DNA of 64,000 bases from Xestospongia bergquistia (Eukaryota > Porifera > Demospongiae > Haplosclerida > Petrosiidae): NCBI GenBank assembly GCA_963965975.1, contig OZ014412.1, positions 746,501 through 810,500 of the forward strand, written 5' to 3'. Positions 36,254-50,119 of the stretch are shown piece after piece (positions within the stretch are counted from its first letter, which is position 1; the number at the start of each line of letters is the position of its first letter). A program made the position numbers and the translations under genes. A model generated the notes under the pieces. It worked only from the letters and a program-made list of their open reading frames with translations. It had not been told where the DNA came from and ran no database searches.

Positions 36254-36259
36254 GTGCTA

Positions 36260-38090
<1,831 letters not shown>

Positions 38091-38231
38091 GATATACAAA
38101 ATTTCTCACATTATGACACATAAATGCTTTGAAATATATTTAGAAGCATATTTTTAACACTGTAAGAAATTATTTTTAACAACATGTACCAACATGAAAT
38201 CGCTCAATAGAACACATATTGCTGTGTGGAG

Positions 38232-41200
38232 TTAGTTGGATTGAGAACCTACCACAAATGAGCTTTTATTCGACATGTACGAGCCATCATTCTCCTCACT
38301 ATTATCCTCAGCACTACTATGATTCTATAAACGATATGTATTAACATTATTAGTACTTATTTGATGACTTACAGAAGAAGACTCAACAGTCTTGTGTACC
38401 AACTCTTCTTGTTGGAGTAGTTCAGTACTGCTAGGATGAGGTGGTAGGACAAGTGGATGAATATTAGCTGGTACTACTACAGATGTTGTAGAACTTGTAT
38501 TTTCAGCTTGATGCGAATGTGTTAAGTAATCAGTTGGTAGTTCTGTGTCAGTGTTTTCACTTGAGAATGTATTTCTACCAAATGTTGAAGAGTATCCCTT
38601 ATCATTATCAGGTTGAGAAGAGGAGATATGATGTAGTCTTGATGAAGGAATGATTGGACGAGGACGGATAACAACATTCTCATGTGCTCCTGCTTTACTA
38701 ATCTTCTTCTTTGGTACAGAAGGTACAATCTCACTGTATACAATATTCTCAGTATGTACAGGTTTAGCTCCACTATTTTTAAGAAATTGTAGCTCTGCAT
38801 ATCTTGGATTCTATGAACAGATGCACAAGACAATTACTAATGAACTTAAAGTTATCAATATAGATTATGTACAGTCATTTTTGCCACAAGAGGACAGAAC
38901 ATGTTGCATTATTATAATTACTAATATATGACTTACTGAAGCTGGTAATGTATCACTATGAGGTCTATTACCACCCTAAAAATTATATTACATAACATAA
39001 TATTTGATATTGTTATAATTTGTGAGTTACTTCAGCTGATGTTGTTTTCTTTTGTATTGGATGAGTTGTACTAGTTATAACATATGATGATTTTATACCA
39101 GTAACATCTGACATTGAAATGTCAGCTGGTTCACTTAGGTATTGGATCTATTAAATTAAAATAATCTGTGAGTAAAAAGAGTGTACACTATACATACTGC
39201 TAATGTATCATCTTCATCAGTTTGTGGAACATAACTAGATGATGCTGGGTTTGATACAGCAAATATCTGAGAAGAAAGGTGTGTGATCTATATTATAAAC
39301 TACTGATAAAATTGATCAATAATAAAATGGTCTTACTTTTTCACTGAGTTGTCCACCACTCTATATAATGAGATACAATAATCACATAATTTAAAACTAC
39401 AAATATATATACTTCTACTGATGTAGTTTCTCTTAGAACAGGAGTAATAAGTGGCATTACAACAAAGTCAGAATATGTCACAATTTCAGTATTGTTGGCA
39501 GCTACAACGTGATAAGTGGTACTCTATGATAATATGACATATAATTATTAATAATTTATCAGTTAATACACTAACTGGAGTGACAGTTTCAGAAACAATG
39601 TTATTAGAATGATTGTTCATCTCTTCATTCTATTAGTAATATTTATGAGTAATATTAATTATATTATGTACTAACTTACTTGTTGATAACTGGTCAGTTG
39701 TGATGATCTAGTCTAAAATAATATAATATTTTAATATATTATCACATTGATGTCAAAACATACCTGAAACAGTGGTCTGTTGTTGCCATGGTAATGACAT
39801 GGATCAGCTGATACAGGAGTTGATAAGAGCCACTATAATACAAAGAAGGTCTTAATATGTTATCATTTGTTATCTTACATCATCTGGATAAACATGATCA
39901 TCTTCATCAAGGTGATATAATGGTGATTCTGATTTTACTGTAGTGGCATATCTACAAACACATATAAAATGTAATAAAGTGATATATGAAATACCTTGGT
40001 TCAAGTTCTTGTAAATGGTCTTCATTATAGGAATCTTGAGATAACTGATGTTGAGAATGAATAAAATCCAATGAATTATTATCTGCTAATTAGAAATAGT
40101 TTTATCATTTATGATCTCTCAAATTATTATACAAACCTTTCTTCCTAATATGTACTTTATATAGTGCTATACAAAACCCAGCAATCAGACTAACAAAGAC
40201 AACAATTCCAAGTATACCAATTACTATACCAATTACTAGTTTATTATCAGATGACTTTGAGTTGATATCTATAATATTAACATAATGATATAAATACAGT
40301 CTAGATATTACATACCAGTACTAATATCTGTTGGTGAAGGATAGTGTGTAGTAGGTGAAGGAGAGAATCTTGCCATGACAACAGATGTTGGTATTCCTAT
40401 ATAAAGCATAGACAATATCATACTCAGTTGACATAGTACTACTCTACAAGATGTACCAGTCATAACTAACAGTACATGACGATCATTGTTTCTCATATAT
40501 AACTTAATTAACAACTGTTATCTACTATATAGTGTGTAATATAGTGATAATTAAAGTTTGTAAGCTAATGACAACATAACAGATGTGTTGCTCACTAACT
40601 TGTGTCAACTGGAGTAGAAATAATATCTACATTAGTAGGAAGTATAACACCATTTATAACAGTAATACTTGCCATCTTTCTAAACTTTGTAGATATTGTA
40701 TAATCTCTCTCCCAGTCATGTATTGTGATATTATACTCATCAACAGGAAGTGATAGACAGTATGTAGTGTTATCATGATCATAAGGTACATTAACTTCAT
40801 ATATAGAGAGAGTTTTATAAGACATAGCTTTGATATTAAATCCTTTAGCATCTGTCACAGTAACATATGTTACATTAACACATACACTACCAGCTACTGT
40901 ATAAATAATAACATCTTTAATATCAAAGGTCCCTATCAGATAATTAAATGATAATTAGTAATTATAAGAGGAGAACTTACAGAATTCAAACTCTTGCGAG
41001 CTAGCTTTATCTGTTAATGTATTAACAATGAGTTGTCCCATTAAATGTGAATTATTAGGTAGATTATTAACTAAATAGATACCAATAATAGTATCATTAT
41101 CAACTAATACAGTGTTGTTAAATTTGTCATGACCGTAGTACTTGTAGTTATTGTTATGAGTTAAGTCTTTAATTCTAGTTGAAATATTAACTGGTTTTTG

Positions 41201-42147
41201 ATCTTGACAGTCATATGTAACCTGATATTAAATAACAAAATATTAATCATTTGTAAAATAAACAAACCTTGTATCTGATGTTTATAGAAATATCTTTTTC
41301 ACTCATGACAAGTATGTCTTCCTCTTTAACTCCAGGTACTGTTATATAAAGTAAAATGAATTTATAAATACTGCTCATGTCTTAGGCTAATACAAAAATA
41401 TCTTACCTCCAATATGATAATATTGTTGTGATGTTCCCTCTCCTTCTCCTATAATATTAACTGGTACTACTATTAGCTCATATCTCTGACATGATATAAA
41501 GTTGAGATGACTCAATGATATATTAGTAGATGTTGAGTTAGTAGTATAATTGACTACATTTAATTTAGTGTCTATAACAGACACAATATAATGTAGTATA
41601 TCTACTCCATCAAGTGTTGGAGGTGGTAACCAACTCAACCATTTGGTAGATATATTGAAGTAGAGTTTACCCACAGCTGTTAATAACCCTATATCATAAT
41701 AAGTAATTGTTCTGTGTTGTGATAATATTGTTACCTTGAATTTTGAGGAATACTTTATTTGAAGTAGTTAGTTGTGGTATATATACTGTGGCAGTAATCT
41801 CAGCATTATTATATTTTGGTGATGAAGTAATGACAAGATCAGATCTGATACTATCATTTCTAAGTGTAGTTTGATAAACTGATATTTCAACAGAATGATA
41901 GCTAGGTATGTGTGGGACATTATTAACGGCCCAATAGACTGATCCACCACAGACAATAGCTGTAAAGTTGACAGTAGTTCCTTCACTAGTGTTTAAGGAG
42001 ATTGGTTGTAGTAGAAAAGGACAGCCATTAACACAAATAGAGAGAGAAGCTATATATAGAATAAATACAAGGTATAACATATATATGGTTTAATTGTTAT
42101 TTCGTGACGGAGTAATACCAACCTACTATCAGTAACAAGAGTGCCAT
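38232..42147 (-). CDS. Receptor gene G: Ig/FN3 receptor with long tyrosine/proline-rich tail, 20 exons, about 895 aa
   Basis: Exons: 42147-42123, 42049-41735, 41688-41407, 41338-41268, 41221-40981, 40932-40600, 40396-40316, 40268-40137, 40082-39995, 39951-39879, 39832-39764, 39712-39680, 39629-39576, 39523-39413, 39360-39337, 39266-39198, 39147-39031, 38975-38937, 38810-38373, 38324-38232; one open frame. Signal peptide MALLLLIVASLSICVNG, Ig (about 9-113), FN3 (WLSWLPPPTLDGVDILHY), the split unit, the membrane-proximal domain (YCLSLPVDEYNITIHDWERDY), a Pro/Ser/Thr stalk and the transmembrane segment. The tail of about 400 residues has RYATTV and PLYHLDED. In the large exon, NPRYAEL (Tyr ~723) is followed 21 residues on by NIVYSEI (Tyr ~744) and PSVPKKK. 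The last exon (30 aa) is unlike that of gene I. It is intact and the promoter side is separated by a transposon. Confidence 0.83.
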
Positions 42148-42153
42148 TACTTC

Positions 42154-45100
42154 AATTTTTAACCCTTTTCTTCAAAACTGGCCCACGCATGCGCAAGACT
42201 AAACAATGCACGTTTATTCCTGGGAATAAAATTATAGCCATGCTATTTTATATAGCATTACAGCCTCCTGGTATCACTAACACAGCTAGCAATTGCTATG
42301 CTAGTAGTGTCCTCCAGTGTCTGCTGAACCACCCTATTTTTTTAGAATTCCTCCAATCAACCAGCAAACATACATGTTGTGAATGTACAAAATCAGGTAT
42401 AATATATATATTATTGTAAATTTAAAGTTAAAAATTCAAATTAATACAAACTTATGCTGTTACACAGGAGTATGTTTATTAAAGGTATTACTAAACCTAT
42501 ACAACATGTACAGGTATAGCAGTGGTACAACAACACTTCCATCAGAATCTCTTGTTCAAACTCTATCAAGTAAAAGAGAAAAAATACAATAAATATCAGA
42601 GTTTATTATTGAAAACAGATATGCATGAATCATTTGTTCCTGATAGATACCAAGATATCCATGAGTATTATGTTCTACTAGTCAATAATTTAACTGAATT
42701 ATTTGATGCAAGGTAAGGCCTTGTATCACATTTTAAAATGTTTATTATTGACTACAGGACAAAACAACTAGTAGAACAAAATTTTCTAATGACTGGATGG
42801 AAACAGGTTACAATTCAGCAATATTTTTATCAGCTATCTGACTCTTTTTATCACAGTGACATGTAACAAATGTAATTACAGCAACAGTAAGATACAGAGT
42901 AGTAATACATGTTAGTAATGATATTAAGAGTGATACTCAATATTATGTTGAACAGGGTAACAAGAAAATCTACCTTCAGGACTTGATTTTTGATGAGTTA
43001 GATATAGATAATTCAGACAATATTCTAGATTACATTTGTGAAGGGTATGCACCTATAATCCTGTTATTTGACAAGATCAGTTATAGATTTGTCCCTAAGT
43101 TTAGTATAATATAAATTTAGGTATGGAAGCTGTGGTGAATCTCTTTAGACTATTGATGTAACAAAAAATGCCAACCTTTAATGCCTTCAACACTGACTGT
43201 CTGAAGAAGGCAGCATTATTTCACACTACATCCAATAAGACAAAAAGTGATATAGAAGCTCACACAAAGTGTGCAGGTAATACTGAATACAAAGTACACA
43301 TATTATTGTTTACTGATTTGGTAATAGTTACAAAACTTCCAGCAAATCTATCTAAGTCAACTAGTGAAAAACACACATGTTAAATCTGTGGAAGGGGTTA
43401 TTCATTTCGAAGTGGTCTCTCAAAACACATGAGGAGTGCACATAATGACGTGGAAAGTGGTCTAGTTACATGTACTCTATGTAATAGCAGGTTTGTGATA
43501 AAATGTATTCATTACTTTTTTAATTAATATCTTTTACCAAAGAATGCCAAGTCTTCAAAAATTACTCCTACATCTTCAATCAAACCATCAGCTGTCTATA
43601 GAAGAAAAGGAGATAAGTTTTGATACATTAGAATAATTTTATGAATGGAAGGAAGAGTTTGAAACAACTAAATGTTCCTTATTTGTTCTTAAGTGTGTAC
43701 CACAGGTCTCCAATGGTATGAAAGTGTTTTACTATTACTGTAACAGAGCAGGTACATACAAATCTGAGGGAACTGGAAAACGTCAATTAAAAACACAAGG
43801 AACAGCTAAGATAAGATCTCAGTGTTCGGTATATATCAAAGCAGTACAGGACATCAACACACACAAAATTCATTGTTACTATTGCCCTACACACTATAAT
43901 CACACAACACAATTAGCTTATCTACGAATACCTTTGACAATTCAACAAGATATTGCTAAAAAACTTAAAGAGGGAGTGAGTATGGAACACATTTTAGATA
44001 ATATTCGTGAGTCCATATACAACAATATCAAACGAGAACACTTAATTACCAGACAGGACATCCACAACATAAAAACTCAATACAACATCGAGGGTATTAA
44101 TTGTCATGCTAATGACTTAATTAGTGTCAACACCTGGATATTAGATATGCAAGGACTTCTTTATAACCCCATTTTAATTTATAAAGACCGAGGGAGACCA
44201 CAACCTGATAATTTAGATAATTTGGCAGATGACGATTTTCTGTTATGTATTCAAACAGAATTTCAGAGGGACATACTAAAGGCTTTTGGGCATGACACAG
44301 TATGCATAGACACCACACACGGTACCAACATGTACCATTTTAATCTAATAACTCTGGTTGTGATTGATGAATACGGGGAAGGAATACCAGTAGCTTGGAT
44401 GCTTTCTAACAGAGAAGATGCAATATCATTGATACCTTTCTTTGCAGCCATTGAAGGTAGTAGTAGTGTGGTTTCTCCATCATGGTTCATGTCAGATGAC
44501 GTTGACAATTACTTTAATGCGTGGAAAGCAGTGTTTGGTGAAGGAGATACTAAGAAAATTATTTGTGCCTGGCACATAGATAGAACATGGAGAAAAGCAT
44601 TAGCTGAAACTGTGAGAGACAAAGAAGATCAAATAAAAATATACCATCAACTAAATATTTTACTCAGTGAAAGAGATGAAGCTAAATTTAGAGTTACATT
44701 GCAGACTTTTCTCACTTACCTACAAACAGAGCATGGTCGTTTTTTTTGCCTACCTTACTTCAAATTACTGCTCACAATGGGCAACATGTTACTGTACTCA
44801 AACAACAATCAACACTAACATGTACCTTGAATCATTTCATAGAGTCCTAAAAATATTGTACTTAAACCACAAACAAAATAGAAGAATTGACAGTTTACTT
44901 GTTACTTTATTAAGAGTAGCATTTGAATGTTTTGTAAGCAAGAAATGGGAAAAAAATCACATAGAATATGTGAGGTAAACAAACGCCACAAGAGAGCTCT
45001 TTTGTTAAAATTGTCTTCTGCTACACAAACTGAAAATACAAAATGGAAAGTACAATCACAATCATCTCTTGACACAAATTATGTCATTAAGAAAGCTCAA

Positions 45101-46037
45101 GAAAATTGTGGATGTAAGCTTCGATATACAGGCTGTGAAATCTGTCCCCATAACTACACTTGTACTTGCTTAGATTCTATCTTACACACAACAGTATGTA
45201 AACTTGTTCACCTTGTACATATGAAATATATGCCAAAAGACACTAACAGTATTTCAGAAGATCCTACTCTGCTAACTGATACTTACTCCTACTTTACCAG
45301 TTACCTGTTATCTAACAAGAAACCTGACACATCTTTGACACAAACTAAAACAAGCTTGTTAAAGAAACTTCAAAAACTTGAAGCACTAGTTACTAACTGT
45401 CAAAATATAGATGCTATTCAGACTGCTAACAGGCATGTTCAAGCTGCTATCTCTGTAATAACTGTTATAAACCAACAAAGCACTGAAAAAAGCTACCTGT
45501 TAAGCAAAAGGTGTCACCAAATCAAAACTGTGAACATCAACATTTTTTTTCTACAAAAAAGAGATCTACTTCAACTCTATTGAGGCCTACTGTTAGAGAA
45601 ATAAATAAAATTGAAAAAGACCTTGAGAGTTCTGACGTAAAATTCTGTGGTAGCTGTTTAAAACACAACAAAACTACTGTTGATATTGTTGAATGGATAC
45701 AGTGTGACATATGCACAGTATGGTTACATCTCTATTGCACACAACTACAACTAACTACTATACCAGCTAATTATATATGTCATTTTTGTAACATCAAAGA
45801 AACACAATGATTTTAAAGTGTATAATATTTCTTTCTTACTTATGATTAGTGTTGTTATATCCTCTCAAATATATACAAATCCAAGCCATAAGACTCTTTT
45901 TCATTATCTTTTGTTTCCTTGGTTACAACAGGTCCTGGCTCAATATGGCTGTTCACAATGTGGTTGATCACGTGCGGTACTACTCACGTGAGGTACACGC
46001 TAACAAAACCGAGAAAACCAGGGGTTAAATTTTTGGA
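42154..46037 (+). mobile_element. MULE-like DNA transposon (approximate limits)
   Basis: This inserted unit contains the multi-domain transposase gene described at 42241-45810. It lies 7 bases upstream of the gene G start codon, and homology to the related receptors' upstream regions resumes only after about 46.1 kb. Possible terminal inverted repeats are weak: AATTTTTAACCC at 42154 and the inverse complement of AAAAATTTAACCC at 46022-46034. Both inner flanks are locally GC-rich (ACGCATGCGC near 42185; CACGTGAGG near 45985). The exact ends and a 9-bp target duplication could not be fixed. Confidence 0.45.
42241..45810 (+). pseudogene. Degraded MULE transposase gene with USP-like, C2H2, SWIM and PHD segments
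   Basis: The N-terminal exons (about 42241-42399 and 42468-42720) read GITNTASNCYASSVLQCLLN and YQDIHEYYVLLVNN. These resemble the Cys box and QDxHE segment of C19 ubiquitin-specific proteases, followed by finger-like C..C pieces (CEGYGSCGE). 43383-43490 encodes a C2H2 finger (GYSFRSGLSKHMRSAH). The frame 43718-44747 has a WRKY/GCM-type region, then the MULE core with VCIDTTHGTN and FMSDDVDN (candidate Asp residues) and CAWHIDRTW. A SWIM-type finger (YTCTCLDS ... CKLVHLVH, about 45150-45230) and a PHD finger (CGSCLKH ... WIQCDIC..WLHLYC ... CHFC, about 45645-45795) complete it. The frame changes at T8 (44740-44747), A7 (near 44950) and a T run (45542-45549). The USP part also has broken frames. 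Confidence 0.65.
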
Positions 46038-46049
46038 TAACCTTCTCCG

Positions 46050-47000
46050 GCTAATCGCTATCCAGTAGCTTCATGTTTTAACCCACAAGGTGTGTCCATT
46101 TAATTAATAATGAGCCCCACCTTCTCTAGCTAACTTTTTAAACAAATACTTAAAATGGAAACTAACAACTATATTTAAAGTTTTAGAATGAGAGTTATGA
46201 GCTTAGTTTATGCTATGCAAATTAAAAGAGATCCATCCATTAATTGAAAATTTGTTAACACTTTAAAACAATAATAAATTATTATCTATTGATAAGACAG
46301 AGATGACATGATATAAAATGATAAAATGCTATTTTAGACAGCAGGATTTCATCATGATACACTGTTTTCATCAGTTACTGCGGCTCTATCGCTTCATATG
46401 GAAATCCACAACCAGTTACAACAATTGGAGCTCCACCCTATCAAAAATACTTGAAACCACAAATATTTAATTAGGCGTGGTTATCTTGTACTTGAAGAAT
46501 GTGCTTCTGGTAAATATGTTGCTAACTTCAATCAATGACAATATATTCAGTACACACAAATCCTTCTTCTATAATTTATATGAATCATGTCGTCATCTAG
46601 AATTTGCAATATTCATCTTAATAAAAGATTGAGAAATTTCATTATAATGAATAACGAGTCCCACCTTTTCTAGCATGCTTGTTTCAAGCACTTGCAAAAA
46701 TACTTCCATAAAATAGAAAGTGATAACTATATTTAAAGTTTTACAATGAGAATCATGAGCTGAATTAGTTGCTATGCAACTTAAGAGACAGTTAGAAGAG
46801 AACCACCAATTTGAATATTTTGACATAAAAAGATATGACAAAGATGAACAATAAAACTTGAGAACCAGATAAAAATGATATTTTAAAACAGAAAAATTTA
46901 TTCCATACAAATATATGTTTTATCTGTACTACTACTACTTGTGATAAAAGGGGTAGTATAGGTTCCACATGAGCTGTGTGAGAGTTGAAGTTGCACATTA
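46050..47000. other. Upstream region of gene G displaced by the transposon; internal tandem duplication
   Basis: 46140-46360 matches the sequence upstream of gene I (59090-59270; shared GACAGCAGGATT and the ATATGATATAAAATATGAT type segment). Part of it (46105-46250) resembles the upstream of gene J (62870-62910, GAGACCCACCTTC). A second, related copy is at 46650-46880, i.e. a ~540-bp tandem duplication. No exon is visible. Because genes I and J have this material directly before their start, it is most simply the former promoter region of gene G. Confidence 0.55.
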
Positions 47001-47015
47001 CTGTGATCCTTATAG

Positions 47016-49180
47016 TCATGATGTAATATTTTCATAGTCATCAGTACATGTCCTACTAGGTTGTACTGTTATATATGATGGATTACTCTCTAACTCCACT
47101 CTTCTACTTCTCATCTCTAATCTGTTCACTGTGTAATAATAATTATAAAATGGCTAATGTATAAAATTTATTACCTTCTTCATATGCAAGATTATGTGTG
47201 ATATCTTCTTGAACAACTAAAGAAGTTAAGTTTGAGTAATTTGCTCAAGTCACTACTTACTAACTATCAAGATTACCTTCAATCTCATGTTGATGAGTTC
47301 TCTTTTTCTTCAGATATACAGTAAAACAAACTCCAGATATTACCACTATTATAACAATTATTATTACTACACAAAGTGTACTAGTAGTGACAAGGAGAAT
47401 GGACTGATTGGTAGCTATAAATCTCAGATTAACTTAGCAACTGCAACATCATTGCAGACTTACATTCATTTATCATGATAGAGGGTTCTAAAGATGTCAC
47501 AATGCTAATTATACTGACTCTTTCTCTCACTGCTGAAGTCAACATACCTAAAATAACACAACTATTTATTGTCTGTTTGGGCACAGCATCTCTCCACCCA
47601 CAACATTAATTATCAATATATGAATTATATATAATAAATATTCACTATTAGCTTGTTGTTACTAACCTGTGCCATATATATTTACATAAGAAGGGACTAC
47701 TACATCATCAACAGTGATTTTAACTGTCTCCCTAAACTCTGTAGATACTGTATAATCTCTCTCCCAGTCATGTATTGTGATATTATACTCATCAACAGGA
47801 AGTGATAGACAGCATGTAGTGTTATCATGATCATAAGATACATTAACTTCATATATAGAGAGAGTTTTATAAGACATAGCTTTGATATTAAATCCTTTAG
47901 CATCTGTCACAGTAACATATGTTACATTAACACACACACTACCAGCTACTGTATAAATAATAGCATCTTTAATATCAAAGGTCCCTATCAGATAATTAAA
48001 TGATAATTAGTAATTGCAAGAGGAGAACTTACAGAATTCAAATTCTTGTGAACTAGCTTTATCTCCTGTTAATGTATTAACAATGAGTTGACCCATACAA
48101 TGTGAATTAGAAGGTAGATTATCAACTAAATAGATACCAATAATAGTATCATTGCCATTATCAACTAGTACAGTGTTGTTAAATTGTTCATGTCTATAGT
48201 ATTTGTAGCTATTGTTGTGATTTAAGTCTATAATTCTAACTGAAATATTAACTGGTTTTTGTTCTTGACAGCTGTATGAAACCTGAGGATTAGGTAAATA
48301 TTAGTATTATATCATATTACAAACCTTATATACAATGTTAGTGCTAACATTGTCAACACTTATCACAACAATATCTTCTTTTATAATTCTTGGTACTGTT
48401 GTAGCAAAGATTTTGGTAAATAATACACTGTGAAGTTATTATACAAGAGAAAATATACCTCCAATATGATAATATTGTTGTGATGTTCCCTCTCCTTCTC
48501 CTACAATATTAACTGGTACGACTATTAGCTCATATCTCTGACATGATATAAAGTTGAGATGACTCAATGATATATTAGTAGATGTTGAGTTAGTAGTATA
48601 ATTGACTACATTTAATTTAGTGTCTATAACAGACACAATATAATGTAGTATATCTACTCCATCAAGTGTTGTAGGTGGTAACCAACTCAACCATTTGGTA
48701 GATACATCAAAATTTAAAGTGGTCACAGCTGTTAATAAACCTGACAAGAATTGAGTTAAACACAAATTAATAATTATTATGTACCTTGAACTTGAAGTAT
48801 TGCTGTATTAGACACAGTTAGTTGTGGAACATACACAGCTGAAGATATCTCAGTATTGTTATACTTTGATGAAGCAATGATAGCTAGGTCTGATCTAACA
48901 CTACCATTTGTAAGTGTAGTTTCATACACTGATATTTCATCAGACTTATAACCAGGTATGTATACAATATTATTAGCTGCCCAATAAACTGATCCATTAC
49001 AGACAATAGTTGTAAAATTGATAGTTGATCCTTCACTGGTATTTAGTGAGGTTGGTTGTAGTAGAAAGGGACATCCATGAGCAGCAGAGAGTGTAGAGGC
49101 TATTTATACAAATATAAGATAAGTTAGAAAATTATTTTATGACTAAACTTACCTATCATCAACAGCATGGTCAACCCCAT
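47016..49180 (-). CDS. Receptor gene H: Ig/FN3 receptor with short YITV/YENI tail, 10 exons, about 546 aa
   Basis: Exons: 49180-49153, 49099-48785, 48740-48459, 48395-48325, 48282-48033, 47984-47667, 47547-47464, 47414-47277, 47216-47175, 47128-47016; one open frame. Signal peptide MGLTMLLMIASTLSAAHG, Ig (about 10-114, CPFLLQPTSLNTSEGS), FN3 (WLSWLPPTTLDGVDILHY), the split unit, the membrane-proximal domain (about 316-421, VDEYNITIHDWERDY), a stalk, and a transmembrane segment (about 454-480) followed by LKKKRTHQH. The tail is about 60 residues: NLAYEVNRL, NPSYITVQP and DDYENITS. The ectodomain is close to genes G and I, but the tail is of another kind, shared only with gene J. No charged residue sits in the membrane helix. 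It is likely a surface receptor whose tyrosines could recruit SH2/PTB proteins. Confidence 0.85.
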
Positions 49181-49454
49181 GTTTGAAGTCACAATCAGAA
49201 TAAGCTTAATCATAACAACCTGTAGCTCCACCTTTCAATATTTGTTACAGAACAATATCCAGCTTATGAGACTACTAAAGTTACATAGCAACCACCTCTA
49301 TTACCAAGGAAAAATCCACCTTCTTCATTGTGACTTTTTAAAGTTAGCCATATAGTATTAAAACAACACTTACTGAATTGTGTGTTAATAGTTGTTTTTT
49401 GTTTTTGTTTATAGCACTATTTTGTTAATACTGGCACTATCTATCTATATGTGT

Positions 49455-49995
49455 GTTTGTGTGTATAGTAAATGCTCTAAAATGTTATCGTTTCAAGAAT
49501 ACATAGCAACTTTCAATTTATTTTTACTAATCTTTTAATATCATTACAAGACTATATTAATTTATACAGGGTTATTGTCAACAGTACTTGATCCCCAAAT
49601 CACTCAAGTAAACAACTCAACATTTCAACTCTCATTATACATATAATATTGGAAGATATTATCATAGAGATCATTAACACAACATCTACAACAATCCTAC
49701 TAACATTTACTAATCCTTGTGTTGAATTTAATACTAAAAAAGGCTCAAATTATAAGATAGGTAAATGTGATAATTATTGTTGTTATATTTATAGCAATTA
49801 ACATATATTAATCATAGTTCATGAAGAAATAAGGAGACAACAAAGAAATACTGACATTATTTTAAAATGTACAAGTTCTATTAATCCAATATATAATACA
49901 GTCATACAACAAGGTCCTAATAATAATATAATGAATAATGAGAATGGACTGAATATGGAACAATGTCCAGCTTATGAGACTATTAAAGTTACATA
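49455..49995 (+). pseudogene. Second internally deleted gene-1 remnant
   Basis: It starts in gene-1 intron 2 and exon 3 (GTCAACAGTACTTGATCCCC), loses part of the exon, and jumps at about 49730 to the end of the transmembrane exon (the codons before GATAGGTAAATG). It then continues through intron 7 and the tail exon (NTDIILKC, QCPAYET) to a stop near 49996. The deletion junction is the same as at 30941, so both descend from one deleted ancestor. It is immediately 3' of gene E, as the other is of D. Confidence 0.75.
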
Positions 49996-50119
49996 ACCAT
50001 TATTCTACCACTCAGGGCTCAAATGTATTGATCATTTTTTGTGAATGAGTTTTATATTTTAAAATACAAATGAATAGAATATGTTAATTTAATTCAGTGA
50101 TCAGTTGAAATATTTGAAA

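Noticed and set aside
39780-39800. Perfect-looking RFX X-box (GTTGCCATGGTAA)
   Set aside because: It lies inside a coding exon of gene G (codons for HYHGNN), and the paralogous exon has it changed, so it is probably coincidence.
46593-47019. Minus-strand frames of about 75-105 residues downstream of gene H
   Set aside because: They lie in duplicated non-coding flank, have no splice partners, and are not open in the sister copy.
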